A DNA stretch of 64,000 nt from Cyrtodaria siliqua. Taxonomy: Eukaryota > Mollusca > Bivalvia > Adapedonta > Hiatellidae. The stretch lies in assembly GCA_037043455.1 (NCBI GenBank), contig JAWPHD010010959.1, positions 1-64,000 of the forward strand, written 5' to 3'. The notes under the pieces are model-generated. The model was not told where the DNA came from. It ran no database searches and saw only the letters and a program-made list of their open reading frames with translations. Below, one piece after another: positions 1 to 11,769 of this stretch (the first letter of the stretch is position 1; each line of letters begins with the position of its first letter). The position numbers were made by a program, and so were the translations under genes.

Positions 1-745
1 TTTCTTGTTATATTATGCTGAAGCCATGGCCTTGTTATTCCAATAAATATAAACTAAGTTCAGTATGAGTCTCTTTCATAGCCCATCTTCAATAATGGGA
101 TTTGTCGTTCATCGACATAAATCCTTTTATTTAAGTGGGATTGATAATTTTCTTAAACAATTTTCGCAATCCTGCTTATTGTGTGTTTGGCTGCCCTCTT
201 TTTGGTTTATTAATGAGTGTGTAAATCGTACGCTACACCTATTATCTGTCTCTAAAGATGCGTCCATTTTCTGCAGGTGGTATTAGATGTAAATTGCAAA
301 CTTTAGCATGTGTCGTGTTCATTTATGAAAAATACCCTCCGTCCCATACCCTCATTTTATTACCTATGCATATTATTGTTCTGTTTTGCTTTGCCAGTTT
401 TATATACATTTCAGTTACGTTACTATTCCACAGGGTTGTCAGTATGTCGCGGTCACAGCAGTGTGTAGTAATTATTTTACGAGAACATTTGAAGGAAAGC
501 AACTAAATTTTAAATATCTGGCTTTGTGAACATGTGGTCCCAGGGTTCACTGAGCACAGTTTTTATTCACTTCAAAACTTGGTCGGAGCTATGACCATTT
601 TTCAAATCGTTATAAATATCGTGACTGCACATTTGTTATGCACATTTTGTTTCTTGTTATATTATGCTGAAGCCATGGCCTTGTTATTCCAATAAATATA
701 AACTAAGTTCATTATTGAGTCTCTTTCATAGCCCATCTTCAATAA
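1..745. repeat. Tandem duplication, period ~649 bp (second copy partial)
   Basis: The first ~105 bases recur almost unchanged at 650-745. The shared part includes 'tattatgctgaagccatggc' and runs through 'catagcccatcttcaataa'. The window edge cuts the first copy, so a further copy may lie to the left. The short open frames in this stretch have no recognisable protein similarity. Confidence 0.8.
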
Positions 746-2247
746 ATGTTTCTCGTCATATAAATACATATTACATTTGTTAATTTGCCATATTTTAAAC
801 GATAGGACACCCACCTGTATGGGCACAATATAATCTGGACTTATGAATTGTGTGTAGTGTAATGTATCTATCTACAGTCTACTTGAGACAGTTATAGTGC
901 TGCCACACTGGAATACCACACGTAGTACTCCAGGTTTGTGTGTGTTATGTGGGGGATGTTGGTGGGGGATATTTTTAAACAAAATGAGGAGTGGGTTGGG
1001 GTTGTAGTCGAGACTTTTCCTCAGTCTGAGGAACTTTTCCTTTTTCCTTTTTTTTCAGAGTTGGGGCGGAGAAAAAAATCGGGGAGGGGATATTTCGTAG
1101 ATTTTTCTGAAGAAACATCAACTCAAAAGGTGTTAGTACAAGTTGAAAGCAATTCTAATCCGAGTAGTCCATAATTAATCATTTAAACTTGCTCAACATC
1201 ATCTCACAAACGTATTAGTACAAAGTTAAAGCAATTGTAATTGTAATCCGATTCTTCCAGAAATTACGTGAGTTGTCACTAGTCGTCTGCAAATAATGTC
1301 AATATTTACTACTGTTAAGACACTGATTTTAACACGCGCTAATTTGCATAATCCTGTTTACAAACAAAAAGGTATACCAATTTATTCGCTCACATATGTC
1401 ACTAGTGTTGCTTTAACATTGTGCGCTATGCAGTTGTTTACATGTTCAGTATATTCTTGCAGTTATTGACATTTTTGAAATTTAGCACGGAAATGACTGC
1501 TTCTCTATGAAGCTTCAGTTTCGCATTTTAACGCTTTACATATTCTGCTGCACATATTCTATAGGACTTTGTCAAGGATTCAGAGAGCTTTTCAAATTAT
1601 TTCTGAAACTCTATTCTAACCAGTCATAACGGAAACGTGGCATAGAAAACTGTTTTAAAGAAAACAAATCAGAATTTCGAAACTATAGGTTATAATAGCG
1701 TAAATGAGTCTCCACTGCCTTTCCATAGTAAAGTTAGAATGTTGACAACCTGTTAAAAACTCAAACCTCGTTAGAATTCTGGGAAACTTACTTTATCATG
1801 CAAATAAACATGTCTGCTATTAAACATCAACAAGGAAATATGGGGTTTAATACCTTCTAAGAAACATTTCTTCACTTGTATTCTAACACCGGGTCAAAGG
1901 TCAACACTATTTTTACCCCTTGCAATTTCATACCCTGTCTACTTTCACTTCTCAAAATTATATCAAAAACTGTCAAAAACATGATGAGCTGCTTCTTTAA
2001 ATATCAACAACATGTCCAGAATACAGTTACAGCCAAAAAATAACAGGAAACTGCACTAAAAAAAGTTTTTAAAGAAAAAAAGATTAGCACTCTTTAATAC
2101 AGAACTACTTTCGACTGCACCCAGGCGAGCACATCCTGTTGATTACTCCCTGATTTTAGACACCTCCTAAAATTATTACCGGTGTCTGCGTTAGAACAGC
2201 TTAAAGCGTGACAACGACGATTTACCATCAAAATAGGTTAGCGATTA
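746..2247. other. AT-rich DNA with no recognised gene
   Basis: I see no coding stretch with protein-like composition on either strand and no repeat family shared with the rest of the window. An AGGTCA-type word (gggtcaaaggtcaac) occurs near 1892. Confidence 0.5.
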
Positions 2248-2286
2248 TCTTTTTTCTTTCTTTTTTTTTTCTTTTTTTTCTTTCGT
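2248..2286. repeat. Polypyrimidine (T/C) simple repeat
   Basis: A run made almost entirely of t and c, with ctttt-type units. It is simple sequence. Confidence 0.8.
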
Positions 2287-2408
2287 TACCGTAAAGTTCG
2301 CTTGCGTTCGAAGTGCCGAAGCTAGCTGTGCTCGCTATTAATCACAATGAGAAGGTGTGTGACGCGTAAGAATCAGGTCCATACCTAACAGGTCAAGGCC
2401 ACTCTTGG

Positions 2409-2421
2409 AGGTCAAAGGTCA
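2409..2421 (+). promoter_or_regulatory. Perfect DR1 nuclear-receptor-like half-site pair
   Basis: Two AGGTCA half-sites in direct orientation are separated by one A (AGGTCAAAGGTCA). DR1 is the known binding arrangement for RXR heterodimers and HNF4-type receptors. No neighbouring gene is seen, and the same words recur in dispersed repeats near 48-49 kb, so this may just be a remnant of that repeat. Confidence 0.35.
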
Positions 2422-3289
2422 AATGAACTTCGTGGGCATTTGTCACATCCTGGTGACATTTATTGTTTAATTGTTATATACATGTACTTAGTTAATGTTT
2501 ATTTTTATACTTGTACTTTATATGACGTATATTCAGGAATAAATAAATCAAAAAAAAATCAGGAAATCGAATTATTGATATCGAGAAATACCGAATTAAT
2601 AGTGAAAATGCATATCGTACTACTTCATGACCTCTAAGCAGTGGTTTCAATGCTGAGTTTAATATCGATAAGACAAATTAACGGTATTACTGCTAAAACT
2701 AGACAATACCTATATTCAGAACTCAATCGATGCAAACCATATGTTGTTAGGGTGTTGGGGCATGCACTCACCCCGCCCACCGCGGGAAATCGAAGTGCTG
2801 GAAGCACTGATGGACTAGGGGCTTTGGAAATTCTGTTGAGTGTGCATGGTGTAAATGCATTTATGAACATAAGTTCTGTGTTCTGTGTCAAATTTGGTTC
2901 TGTGTTGACAAAACTGGCGGAAAGCGTCTTCTTGAGTTCGAAGGGATCATATTGTAATTATTAAATTCCGACGCTTGCCCCGGATAGAAATATGGGCCAT
3001 AAGAATTTTTCTTTTTATGAAAAATACATCTAATTTTATTATTGATTACATATTTTTTATTGTGGTATTTATTATTTAAAAGGACCTTAATTAATAAAGT
3101 TGTTCATTACGCACACATGTATCATGTAATCTATTCATCGTTTTTGATTTTGAAAGTCAATGCTACAATGAAGTTAAGATTTAATCGACATATTACACAT
3201 TTATCTTAAAGTATCGAGACTCGTTTGATCACATAAATACAATGCGGTTAAATGCAGGACCTGTTACTTTTATACGAAAAGTTCCAAAA
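2422..3289. other. Unassigned DNA with a short GC-rich patch
   Basis: Mostly AT-rich. A GC-richer patch at about 2750-2825 gives short open frames on both strands, but neither has recognisable protein similarity. I see no promoter or splice structure that would support a gene. Confidence 0.4.
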
Positions 3290-3670
3290 GTTAAAGAATT
3301 TTATTAATTTAACTTCAGAAATGAATTTAGATGTATAAACATATTTCTAAAATATTCAAATTCGATATATATACCTTATAAGCTAAAATACTCTAAAAGT
3401 ACATGGGCAGATATAGTTTATCTATGAGGTCGTCGATCAGATGAGATTGAAATTGACAGGTATTGTTCAATTTTTATGCAAAATGTGCCAAATATTAAGA
3501 ATTTTATTAATTTAACTTCAGAAATGAATTTAGATGTATAAAACTAAAATATTCAAATTCGATATTTTTTAAGTTAAAATATACCTTATAAGCCAAAATA
3601 CTCTAAAATAACATAGGCATATATAGTTTACATACAAACTCGTTGATTAGATAATATACAAATTGACACA
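3290..3670 (+). repeat. Two tandem copies of a ~200-bp AT-rich repeat
   Basis: The stretch from 'attttattaatttaacttc' at about 3299 is repeated from about 3502, including 'agaaatgaatttagatgta' and 'ataccttataag'. A third, diverged partial copy lies at 4081-4220, where 'ataccttataagctaaaata' recurs. There is no protein signal. Confidence 0.75.
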
Positions 3671-4080
3671 CCACCACACCACCACCACCTTGTGACTATA
3701 ATATTATTGGGTATCTTTGAAAAATCGATAATGCGTCCGTTAACTCAACGGCGTATACGTTATGACAGGTGCAATCAATATCGCAGGGAAGGAATGAAAC
3801 TACCAATGGAACTATCAAACTTTAAATATCGAATTTAGTGTGTAACACTGACATTTAATAATCATATTTCGAAATAACCCCGAGGGTCTCGCATAAATTG
3901 CCTCGCGCGCTATAAAATTTTGTTTTAACATTTACCTGTATTTCGGCTCTAGGGTATATTGCCTTTAAAGCTACTGGGATACGCGAATCGGATCCAAAAT
4001 TACAAAAAACGACCCTGAAATCCCCAAATAAAGTTCCTTAACGGTTTTAAATGGTACATTATACGTTAGATGAATAATTT
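3671..4080. other. Spacer with CAC-rich simple sequence
   Basis: Begins with a short caccac-type run (about 3664-3690) and continues as unassigned AT-rich sequence. No gene is visible. Confidence 0.4.
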
Positions 4081-4220
4081 TATTTCTAAAAAGATCAAAT
4101 TCGATATGTTAACGTTAAAATATACCTTATAAGCTAAAATACGCTAACATTTCATGAGCAGACAAATAAGATTGAAAGTGACAAGTATTGGTAGTTTTTT
4201 TTATATAGAATGAACCAAAT
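4081..4220 (+). repeat. Third, diverged copy of the 3290-3670 repeat
   Basis: Shares the 'caaattcgatat', 'ataccttataagctaaaata' and 'gattgaaa.tgacaagtatt' segments with the two tandem copies about 700 bp upstream, in the same orientation. Confidence 0.65.
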
Positions 4221-4382
4221 ATTTTAGAGTTCTCGTATTTTGCGAAAATGTTTTTAGTGTAATAACAGTACATCGAAAAATGTCTACATTCGGTAGTTTT
4301 TAAAGTTAAAAACAATAATAGGATACTGAACTGCACCTACTGAGCTAGTCGGGGTTATGGATAAACGTATGTATTATGCCTA

Positions 4383-5247
4383 TAATAATAATAATAGTAA
4401 TAATAATAGCCTTTATTTACAGAGGGTAACACGTTTAGTTATAAACTAATCTTCCATGAGGCCCTCTATTATATACAAATGACAAATGACATAACAAATC
4501 AAATAAAGCAGTAATCAATAATGGCAATATTGTTTTTAAATATTAAATGTTTGCATTCAAACTACACGTTAACACACATACACTCGTTTACCTAAATCTG
4601 CACAAAAGAAACAAGCTCTAAGATGAATAAATGCAATGAAGCTATGAAAAAAGAAAAGAAGCAAGCATAATTAATAAAGCAAAAAGGAAAATGGAATTGG
4701 AATAACATATATAAAGACATATGAACAAATGGTGAAAATTACTATTAAATATATACAACAAAATTATTTCACAAGCCCTGTCCGCTTTACTTAAAATGGT
4801 GTATTATTGATTCGAACATTAGGTTCCTTTCATCCATTTTATGAAATTCGAATGAAATGCATCGATAGTATTCAGAGTGTTTAATTTATCTGGTAAGCTG
4901 TTCCATATAATAGGTCCTGAATATGCAACACTTTGTTTGTAAATTTCTTTGTTTGGCCTTGGTGGATTAAAAGTATATGTTGATGTTGATCTTAGCATTG
5001 GCACACTATCATTTGCCATTCTATGTTTAAACATTTCATTTACATATTGAGGTGTTTCTGATTTGGTGACTTTATACATAAACTTTGATTTTCTTAGATA
5101 TACTCTTTCAAAGATTGTTAATATTTTTGCATGGTTTCTAATACATCTACCACATTATAGTCCATTATTATTTTACATGCACGTTTTTGAAGACGAAAAA
5201 TTCTTTAAAGATTCATTTGAGATGTACGTGCCTCCCCAAATTGTATT
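4383..5247 (-). pseudogene. 5'-truncated CR1/L2-like LINE, reverse-transcriptase C-terminal end and 3' tail
   Basis: On the minus strand, 5247-5086 reads with frame breaks as the segment after the RT palm (RIFRLQKRACKIIMDY), and 5079-4819 continues in another frame as the C-terminal end with PPRPNKEIYKQS and SGPIIWNSLPDKLNTL, which is typical of the last ~100 residues of CR1/L2-type non-LTR RTs. The 3' UTR runs to 4383 and ends in a (TTA)n-like microsatellite after 'aaataaaggc', as expected for such a LINE 3' end. The 5' end stops abruptly near 5247 where composition becomes GC-rich. At least one frameshift and internal stops make this a dead copy. Clade assignment is from family knowledge and is tentative. 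Confidence 0.8.
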
Positions 5248-6120
5248 GTTGAGAAACGGCGACGCCGAAAGCGCGCGCGTTGCACACTCACGCGGACACC
5301 GGTGTCGAATAGAACAAACATCGGATAAATGTATTATACCCGATGAAAAATATCAGTCTGACACCAGTCACATATGTGACAAATAAATATTATATACACC
5401 CTCATATATGTATATGTGTATGACGCTAAGTGTATGTGCAAATATTACAGGATGAATGAATGGCAATGTTCTTCAGTTGTTTATAAACCCGCGATTTATG
5501 CGATAACAGCTTGAAGCACTCAACAAGAATCGATCCCATAACCTTTAGATCCCAAATATCTCGTACAACGGATAGATAAAATTAGTCCAGCCAACAGACT
5601 AATTAGAACCACTATTCACAGCCCATAGGCGGATCGATACATCACGAGTGCCCCAATCTGCTTCCAAAATACGCGTCACTCTTAAACTTGATAAACCAGT
5701 ACGCTAGAGAAGAGAGGACGACATAGAATACCTTGAGACCCCTGGCGACCATGCCATAAATTAAACCCTTTAGAAATAATATTATTAACTCCAGGAAGTA
5801 AGACTCCTCTCATCTCAAGCGGACATGCGAATTATCAAATATACGGTCCTTAAACCTTAATGTGTGTAAGTGACCTAAATTACTAGTGTGAATCACACTT
5901 CAAAGCTATAGGTACCTGGAATTACTGACTATCTGCATCCTGATCGATTATGATACCCGGTCAAATAATCTCACACCACCATTGGAAGCAAAAGACTCAA
6001 GGACTAATGACCACCGTATCACAGTAACGATCAAATTGCAAAGTTGTCAAGTACTTCAATTCACTATAACCATAATAGTATCAAGTTCTTCAATTCAAAT
6101 GCGCTAACACCTCATTAAAT
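5248..6120. other. Unassigned sequence with a CG-rich patch
   Basis: A CpG-rich patch (about 5257-5310, including gcgcgcgcg) is followed by mixed sequence without recognisable coding or repeat content. Confidence 0.4.
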
Positions 6121-6249
6121 GCAATTATGCACGAGCCGCCTACAGTGCAATTATGCACGAGCCTCCCTCAGTGCAATTATGCACGAGCCTTCTTCAGTGC
6201 AATTATGCACGAGCCTCCCTCAGTGCAATTATGCACGAGCCTCCTTCAA
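6121..6249 (+). repeat. 26-bp minisatellite, five units, each with a small hairpin
   Basis: Units start at 6121, 6147, 6173, 6199 and 6225 and share 'gcaattatgcacgagcc'. At each junction GTGCA-atta-TGCAC forms a 5-bp stem. Because 26 is not a multiple of three the frame shifts each unit, so the open frame running through it is not a credible gene. Confidence 0.85.
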
Positions 6250-6307
6250 AAGTGGCTCAGTTATTTCGACGTAAATCTTTTAGGTTTACCAACACCAATT
6301 ACATGTA

Positions 6308-6340
6308 AACCTCCGAGGTGTAGAAACCTCCGAGGTGTAG
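6308..6340 (+). repeat. Two copies of a 16-bp motif
   Basis: 'aacctccgaggtgtag' occurs twice in direct succession, shortly after the 26-bp minisatellite. Confidence 0.75.
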
Positions 6341-9117
6341 TCGAATGTAGTTCCTATAATAAAAAGTAATCCCTCCTTTTTCGATGGAAATGGGCATTAT
6401 AAGTAGGGGGAAACTGCCCATTTCTATTCGATTTTGTGGTTATATGTATAAGAAGCGTATTAATAGGTTTTACTGGATCACTGATGAACATTTTCGAAAT
6501 TTCGACTCCATGCTTACACTTTGTGAGCAATGAAAACAGTCGATCAATAAAAACAGCTGTACCCTTGACCTGTTTAGTAAACAAACAAGAACTTTCTTAC
6601 ATGTCTTGTGACCCCACGTTTTCTGGTGATTTTTCAAGTGGAAAAATAGTTTTCTATATGAACATTACACTGCTGCATTATCCATACTTGAGTTGAATTT
6701 GCAGCAAATCATTAATATGTGACACTTTAACATTGGTGTCTATGGGGAAAATAATTGGTGCTTTCACACCTTTATATCTACTATTAAATGGACGATGACA
6801 AAATGGTGGGGAACAATCTATAAATAAAGAGGGATAAGAGAATTGACAAGATTGCAAGTTTAATATCATTATTTAATATCAATGAAGAAATCAAATTTTA
6901 ATGTATTTAACTTAACTGAATTTAACGACCAGATTCCTCCTTAAATGTTTGTTTTATATTTCATTATAAATAACAAGGTAACACTATGTACATATATTTA
7001 TAATACGTATCGGAAGTTCGATCTTACGTGTAAATGAGATGTCTAGGGAGACTCCGGAGGGAGTTGTATTCCAATGCGAAGTAGACATAGATCTCATTAC
7101 TCACGAAAGTGCGACCTATCCGCAATAACAATGTACTTGATAACACAGAAAACAGTCTTATTTAGACTATGATTATAAATTCGCTTCATATTTGGGTGTA
7201 TCCCATATAATTTAACCGCCTTATAAGGCTATTTAACAATTAAGTGAAAACTGAATGTGCCAATTTGTATAAACCCCAAAAATAAACTGTGGCAAGTTCC
7301 AAATTATCAGTACATTGTCGGGAGTAGTAGTCGCATTTAGTACAGCCTAAATTACAATTGAATTATTACTCTTTACATAAATATATGCTCATATATTTGG
7401 AATTACTAATCAATTAAATTATGAACAAGATTATGAAATGATATATAGTTATATCAATTGTTAATGTCCAATTAATGTTCAAATAGAATGTTCGAACAAG
7501 ACGTTAAACACTAAGTTGATTATGAAAATAGCCAATGGCCATATATTGATCTTTAAAGATAATCAAATATTATACATTTAGTATTATTACTAGCCTAACC
7601 TTACACATTTATACATATTTGCAAATACTAAGAGTTAAAATGCGACCACTCCTCTTAATTAACATTTAATATAAGATGCAAGGGAGATAATCCTTTTAAT
7701 CTTAAACACTATGAAAGGGAGATAATATGGTGCAAAATATATAACATGCATATTTAGCTGAAAATGAATAACAAGGTTAGTAATACAACCCACCGAAGGA
7801 TAAAGGCTCGTGATTTTACTTCTCATAGAACCCTAACAGACTGACTTGACAGTCTATTTAATATAGAATAATCTCTCTAGAACCCCATGATAATTTCTTA
7901 CATACACTTGTCTAAATGTATCTATTTAGTTACTATAACAGTATAAATGGTAAAGCTCCCCAGCTGATCTGGCACTTTGCAGTGGCAGACAGTGAGGCTG
8001 GCACCATCCGGCGCCAGGTACAATTACAATGTATTATCAAACATGAACATAAAGAGCCTCGGACCCATGTCCCCACTCTGGCAAACATATTCATTTATAA
8101 ACAATAAGGCAATACAATATCTGGAAAAGAAGTGGTGGGTGCTTAGTAAAAATGATTCTCTGCAAAAACATACCAAGGAGCTTCTTTTGTTACAATACAC
8201 CTTATGTCTATATTAAATAAATAATAAAATGCAACAAGTATTTAAATCTTATTTAAACCCCAAGGAAAAGCCCGAAAACTGTAGTCGTCATACAGAAAAA
8301 CAACCACGCTGAAATCCCCAATTAGAAAATCGGGAAATCAGTCAACTTCAGCCAAAAACTTCCTTTAAAATAACACCCATACTTTGGAAAGAGGACCCCC
8401 ATCCCTAAAAACCTTTTAGAAAAGTTCCCTCCCCAAAAGTAACTAAACAAAATGCCCCACGGACAAAAAAAAATGGGAAACCCACCTATCTTCACCTTGG
8501 TGCGTCAGAGAATGCCCAAGAAACAGATTTTCGAATCTCGCGCCGGCAAAACTTTTAATATTTATGCAAGCCACGCCCACAGAGAATATAAAAATATTAA
8601 AACTGACAGATTTGCCGTAACATCTACCAACTGATACTTCTCGTACCCAACATATATATTTTCCCAAACTTATTTCTACCGAAAACGCAATAAAGAATGG
8701 TGAAATAACAAAAAGAAACACTTTTTAAAATATTTTGAAGAATTACAAATATTAATTCCCGTAAACTTTTCACTGCCGTCACATGACGCCTCGCGCTACG
8801 GAGTTTACCGAATGAAGCCGATGCTCGATTTTAAAACGAGGCCACCGGAAGATAAACAACTGTACATGATGCTGAAGATTGAACTAATTGAAGGTTTTTT
8901 TTATCGAAAATCATCTAAAATAACGGAGAAATCCTCTTCTAGATAGGGTTAGCTGTGAAATAACATAGTCGGACAAACGTGTGCGTCGATGCTTATACAT
9001 GACACCGCATAATTATGATAAAATCTGAACGAAAAGTTTCTTGCAGAAACCGATAAAATGAGGTCACCAAGTCACAGACAGCTGACGCTTCTAGCCACAT
9101 ATAATATAATTTCACTT
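6341..9117. other. Long unassigned AT-rich stretch
   Basis: No gene is supported. Short open frames at 6354-6696, 7916-8216 and 8443-8721 overlap on opposite strands or in alternative frames and carry no recognisable domain. Mollusc-typical words such as gggagataat occur near 7684 and 7720. The stretch at about 7950-8090 is GC-richer than its surroundings, but its translation is not recognised. Confidence 0.45.
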
Positions 9118-11589
9118 CAGTATTACAATAGTCTATGTGGGGTTGAATGTATATTTTGTAAAACTGAGTTCTGTGCTCGGTAGATAAATATTCTTTAATT
9201 CTAGATAGAAGCCATCTATTTGATGTATTTTGTTTTGCATATTTTATCTATATGGATTGGCCAAGTCAAGCTATTGTCTATAAAAACTCCAAGAATGTTG
9301 TCATTTGCAAATGTATTTAAATTATCACAGTTTAAATTTAAAGTTAGATTTTCAAAAGTCAAACTGGCTCTTTTTTTATGAGTAGTTATTAACATTACTT
9401 TAGTCTTTGTGTATTAACATTACTTTAGTCTTTGTGGTATTTATAAGCATGCCATTACATTTGCACCAGTTTGATAAACTATCTAGGGCTGTTTGTAAGT
9501 TACTTTCAATTGTTTGGCGAGAATCTCCAGTGTCAAATAGGGTAGTGTCATCTGCATAAAGCTCTACCAAGTCAGTATAGAGTGGTAAATCATTAATAAA
9601 CATTACGAATAGTAGTGGACCCGCAATTAGGCCCTGTGGCACACTTTTAACTATACACTTGTCCTCAGAAGTAATGTTGTTAACAGATACCTTTTGCTTT
9701 CTAGTGATTAGATATGAAGAAAACCACAAAATTGTATCACCAGAAAGTTTGTAGTGCTTCATTTCTTTTAACAAAAGTGTGTGATCAACAAGATCGAAAG
9801 CTTTTTTGAAGTCTACCATTACAACTCCAATCAAAGATCCATTATTTGTAGCTTCGGGCCATTTACCAATCATTCCTACTAAAGCAGTTCCACAAGAACG
9901 GTTGGGCCTAAACCCAGACTGAGTTTTGTGTAGTAAATTATAAAATATAAGGAAATTCATTAATCAATCATGTACATGTTTCTCTAGTACTTTTGAGAGA
10001 ATTCGTAGGATTGAGATGGGTCTGTAGTTATTGACATCATCTTAGAACCACCCTTATGAAGAGGCGACACTTTGCCTTCCTTATATGTATCAGGGAAAAT
10101 GGAGTTGTTTATACTTTGGTTGCAAATGTAGGTGACACAATCTGCAATATCAGGTGCTGCTATTTTAAGCAAACGTGGTCCAATATTATCACATCCTGTA
10201 GCCTTTGTAACGTCAATATGTTTTAAGAATTTGTCAACTGTTTCCTTGGAAATTTCAGGAATTGAAAAGTAGGTTTCAGAAGAAATTTTGCTATCACAGA
10301 ATGATTTAAGCTTGTCAAATTCTGAGCTGTTAATTGGTTCTTTTATATTTGTAGCCACAGAAACAAAAAACAATATTAAATTCATTCGCAATATCACTGC
10401 CATCTTCAAATTCATTTTCGCCAATTTTTAAAGATGAAATAGTTGCATTACTTTTCTTTTTATTTATCCCTATTTCCTTAAATGATTTCCATACACTGCC
10501 TGGATTATTATTATTTTCATTTATCATTGTTGTATACTGTTCTTTTTTAGATTGCTTTATTAATTTAAACAACGTTATTTCGCCATACTTTGTATTGAGT
10601 TTCATCATTTAGAGATTTGTATCTGTCCCTAGTCTTAATAGCTTCAATAATGTCAGGAGTTATTCATTTTGGTTGATGCCTATACTTGACTCTATGAGTT
10701 TTTAGTGGCAAATGTTTATCTACAATATCCATAAACATAGATGACCAAGTCTCTACGGTTTCGTTTGTGTCATCAAACACCTTGATGACATCCGATGGTG
10801 CAGATTGCAAATCATTTATAAAATCCTGCTCAATAAAATGTTTATATGACCTATATGATATTGAGTGATGCGAACATTTTGGTAATGTACATCTAGTTTT
10901 ACGTGTAAGAAATACAGGAAAGTGGTCACATAATCCTATTTGTGGAACATGTATAGAACTAATATTTTCCTTCACATGTGCTGTTCTTCTAGTAACAGTA
11001 TTAATTTGTTGATAAATGCCAAATTGTTCCATAAATTCTAACCATGCCCTTTATTAAATCTTATTAAAATCACCTAACAAATAAATTTCCTTCTGTTTCT
11101 CGAGTACTTTTTCTATGAAGTTTCATTCGGATGCCGGTATATCATACCGACCAAAAACTCTTTGAATTCTTTGGAAATACTTCCAGCCATAAACACTCTA
11201 TTTCAGTCTTCTCTAAATCACATTTTCTCTCTACCTTTACCCCATTTTTAACATAAATAATAATTACACCACCTTGTTCCTTTTGCTCCCTTGTTATTAT
11301 TCTTGTCTTTTCTAAAGAGTTGAAAATTATCTAGTTGAAAACAATTGTCAAGGTGGAAATGTTTTAAATAAGTTTCACTTAATCAAAAGATATGATTATC
11401 ATTTATAGTGTTGTCCAACATATGCTCTATTTGGTCAAATTTATTTTGTAAACCTTGAATATTTATGTGACCAGTTTTACCGTAATTACAATTAATATAA
11501 GTACTCGTACTGTCACACAGTGTTAAGACATCATAGAATTTATTTTGCTCACTTTCGGTTTGAATTGTACTTTTATCAATTAGTTTCAT
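9118..11589 (-). pseudogene. LINE ORF2 remnant: endonuclease plus reverse transcriptase
   Basis: It starts at ATG 11589. The endonuclease N-terminal motif HINIQGLQNKFDQIEHML is at about 11460-11410, EKQKEIYLLGDFNK near 11100-11060, and the C-terminal CDHFPVFLTRK near 10940-10900. A linker follows (10608-10330). The RT begins with KATGCDNIGPRLLKIAAPDI (about 10205) and continues with SGFRPNRSCGTAL, VDFKKAFDLVDHTLLLKEM, SVPQGLIAGPLLF and the catalytic YADDT near 9555. The thumb (NILGVFIDNSLTW; PHIDYCNT) is recovered in another frame down to 9118. A 25-bp tandem duplication at 9387-9436 breaks the frame after the palm. Several other stops and shifts show the copy is inactive. Confidence 0.85.
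9387..9436. repeat. 25-bp tandem duplication inside the LINE RT
   Basis: The 25 bases at 9387-9411, beginning 'tattaacattactttag', are repeated exactly at 9412-9436. This is a local duplication that disrupts the LINE reading frame. Confidence 0.9.
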
Positions 11590-11769
11590 TGTTATATCTT
11601 CCGCTTATACTTAATATATCTGTCAAAGTTGTTTCTGAATTTGTTACAATGCAATCACATTTCTTAGATTACAATTCTCACATATGTCTTCCAATAAAAG
11701 AAAATAATTTGAAGATGAAAGTAGTTGAATATCTACTTTTGTGGCATATTTGCCAATATCCTATGTCCT

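Noticed and set aside
2641..2964. 107-codon plus-strand open frame over a GC-richer patch
   Set aside because: An equally long open frame exists on the opposite strand, no domain is recognised, and there is no supporting splice or promoter structure.
6470..6510. Hammerhead ribozyme core (ctgatga followed by cgaaa)
   Set aside because: The conserved words occur near 6480, but the sequence between them cannot form stem II and no flanking stems are visible.
8443..8721. 92-codon minus-strand open frame
   Set aside because: Overlaps a plus-strand frame of similar quality, and the translation has no recognisable features beyond Phe/Ile richness.
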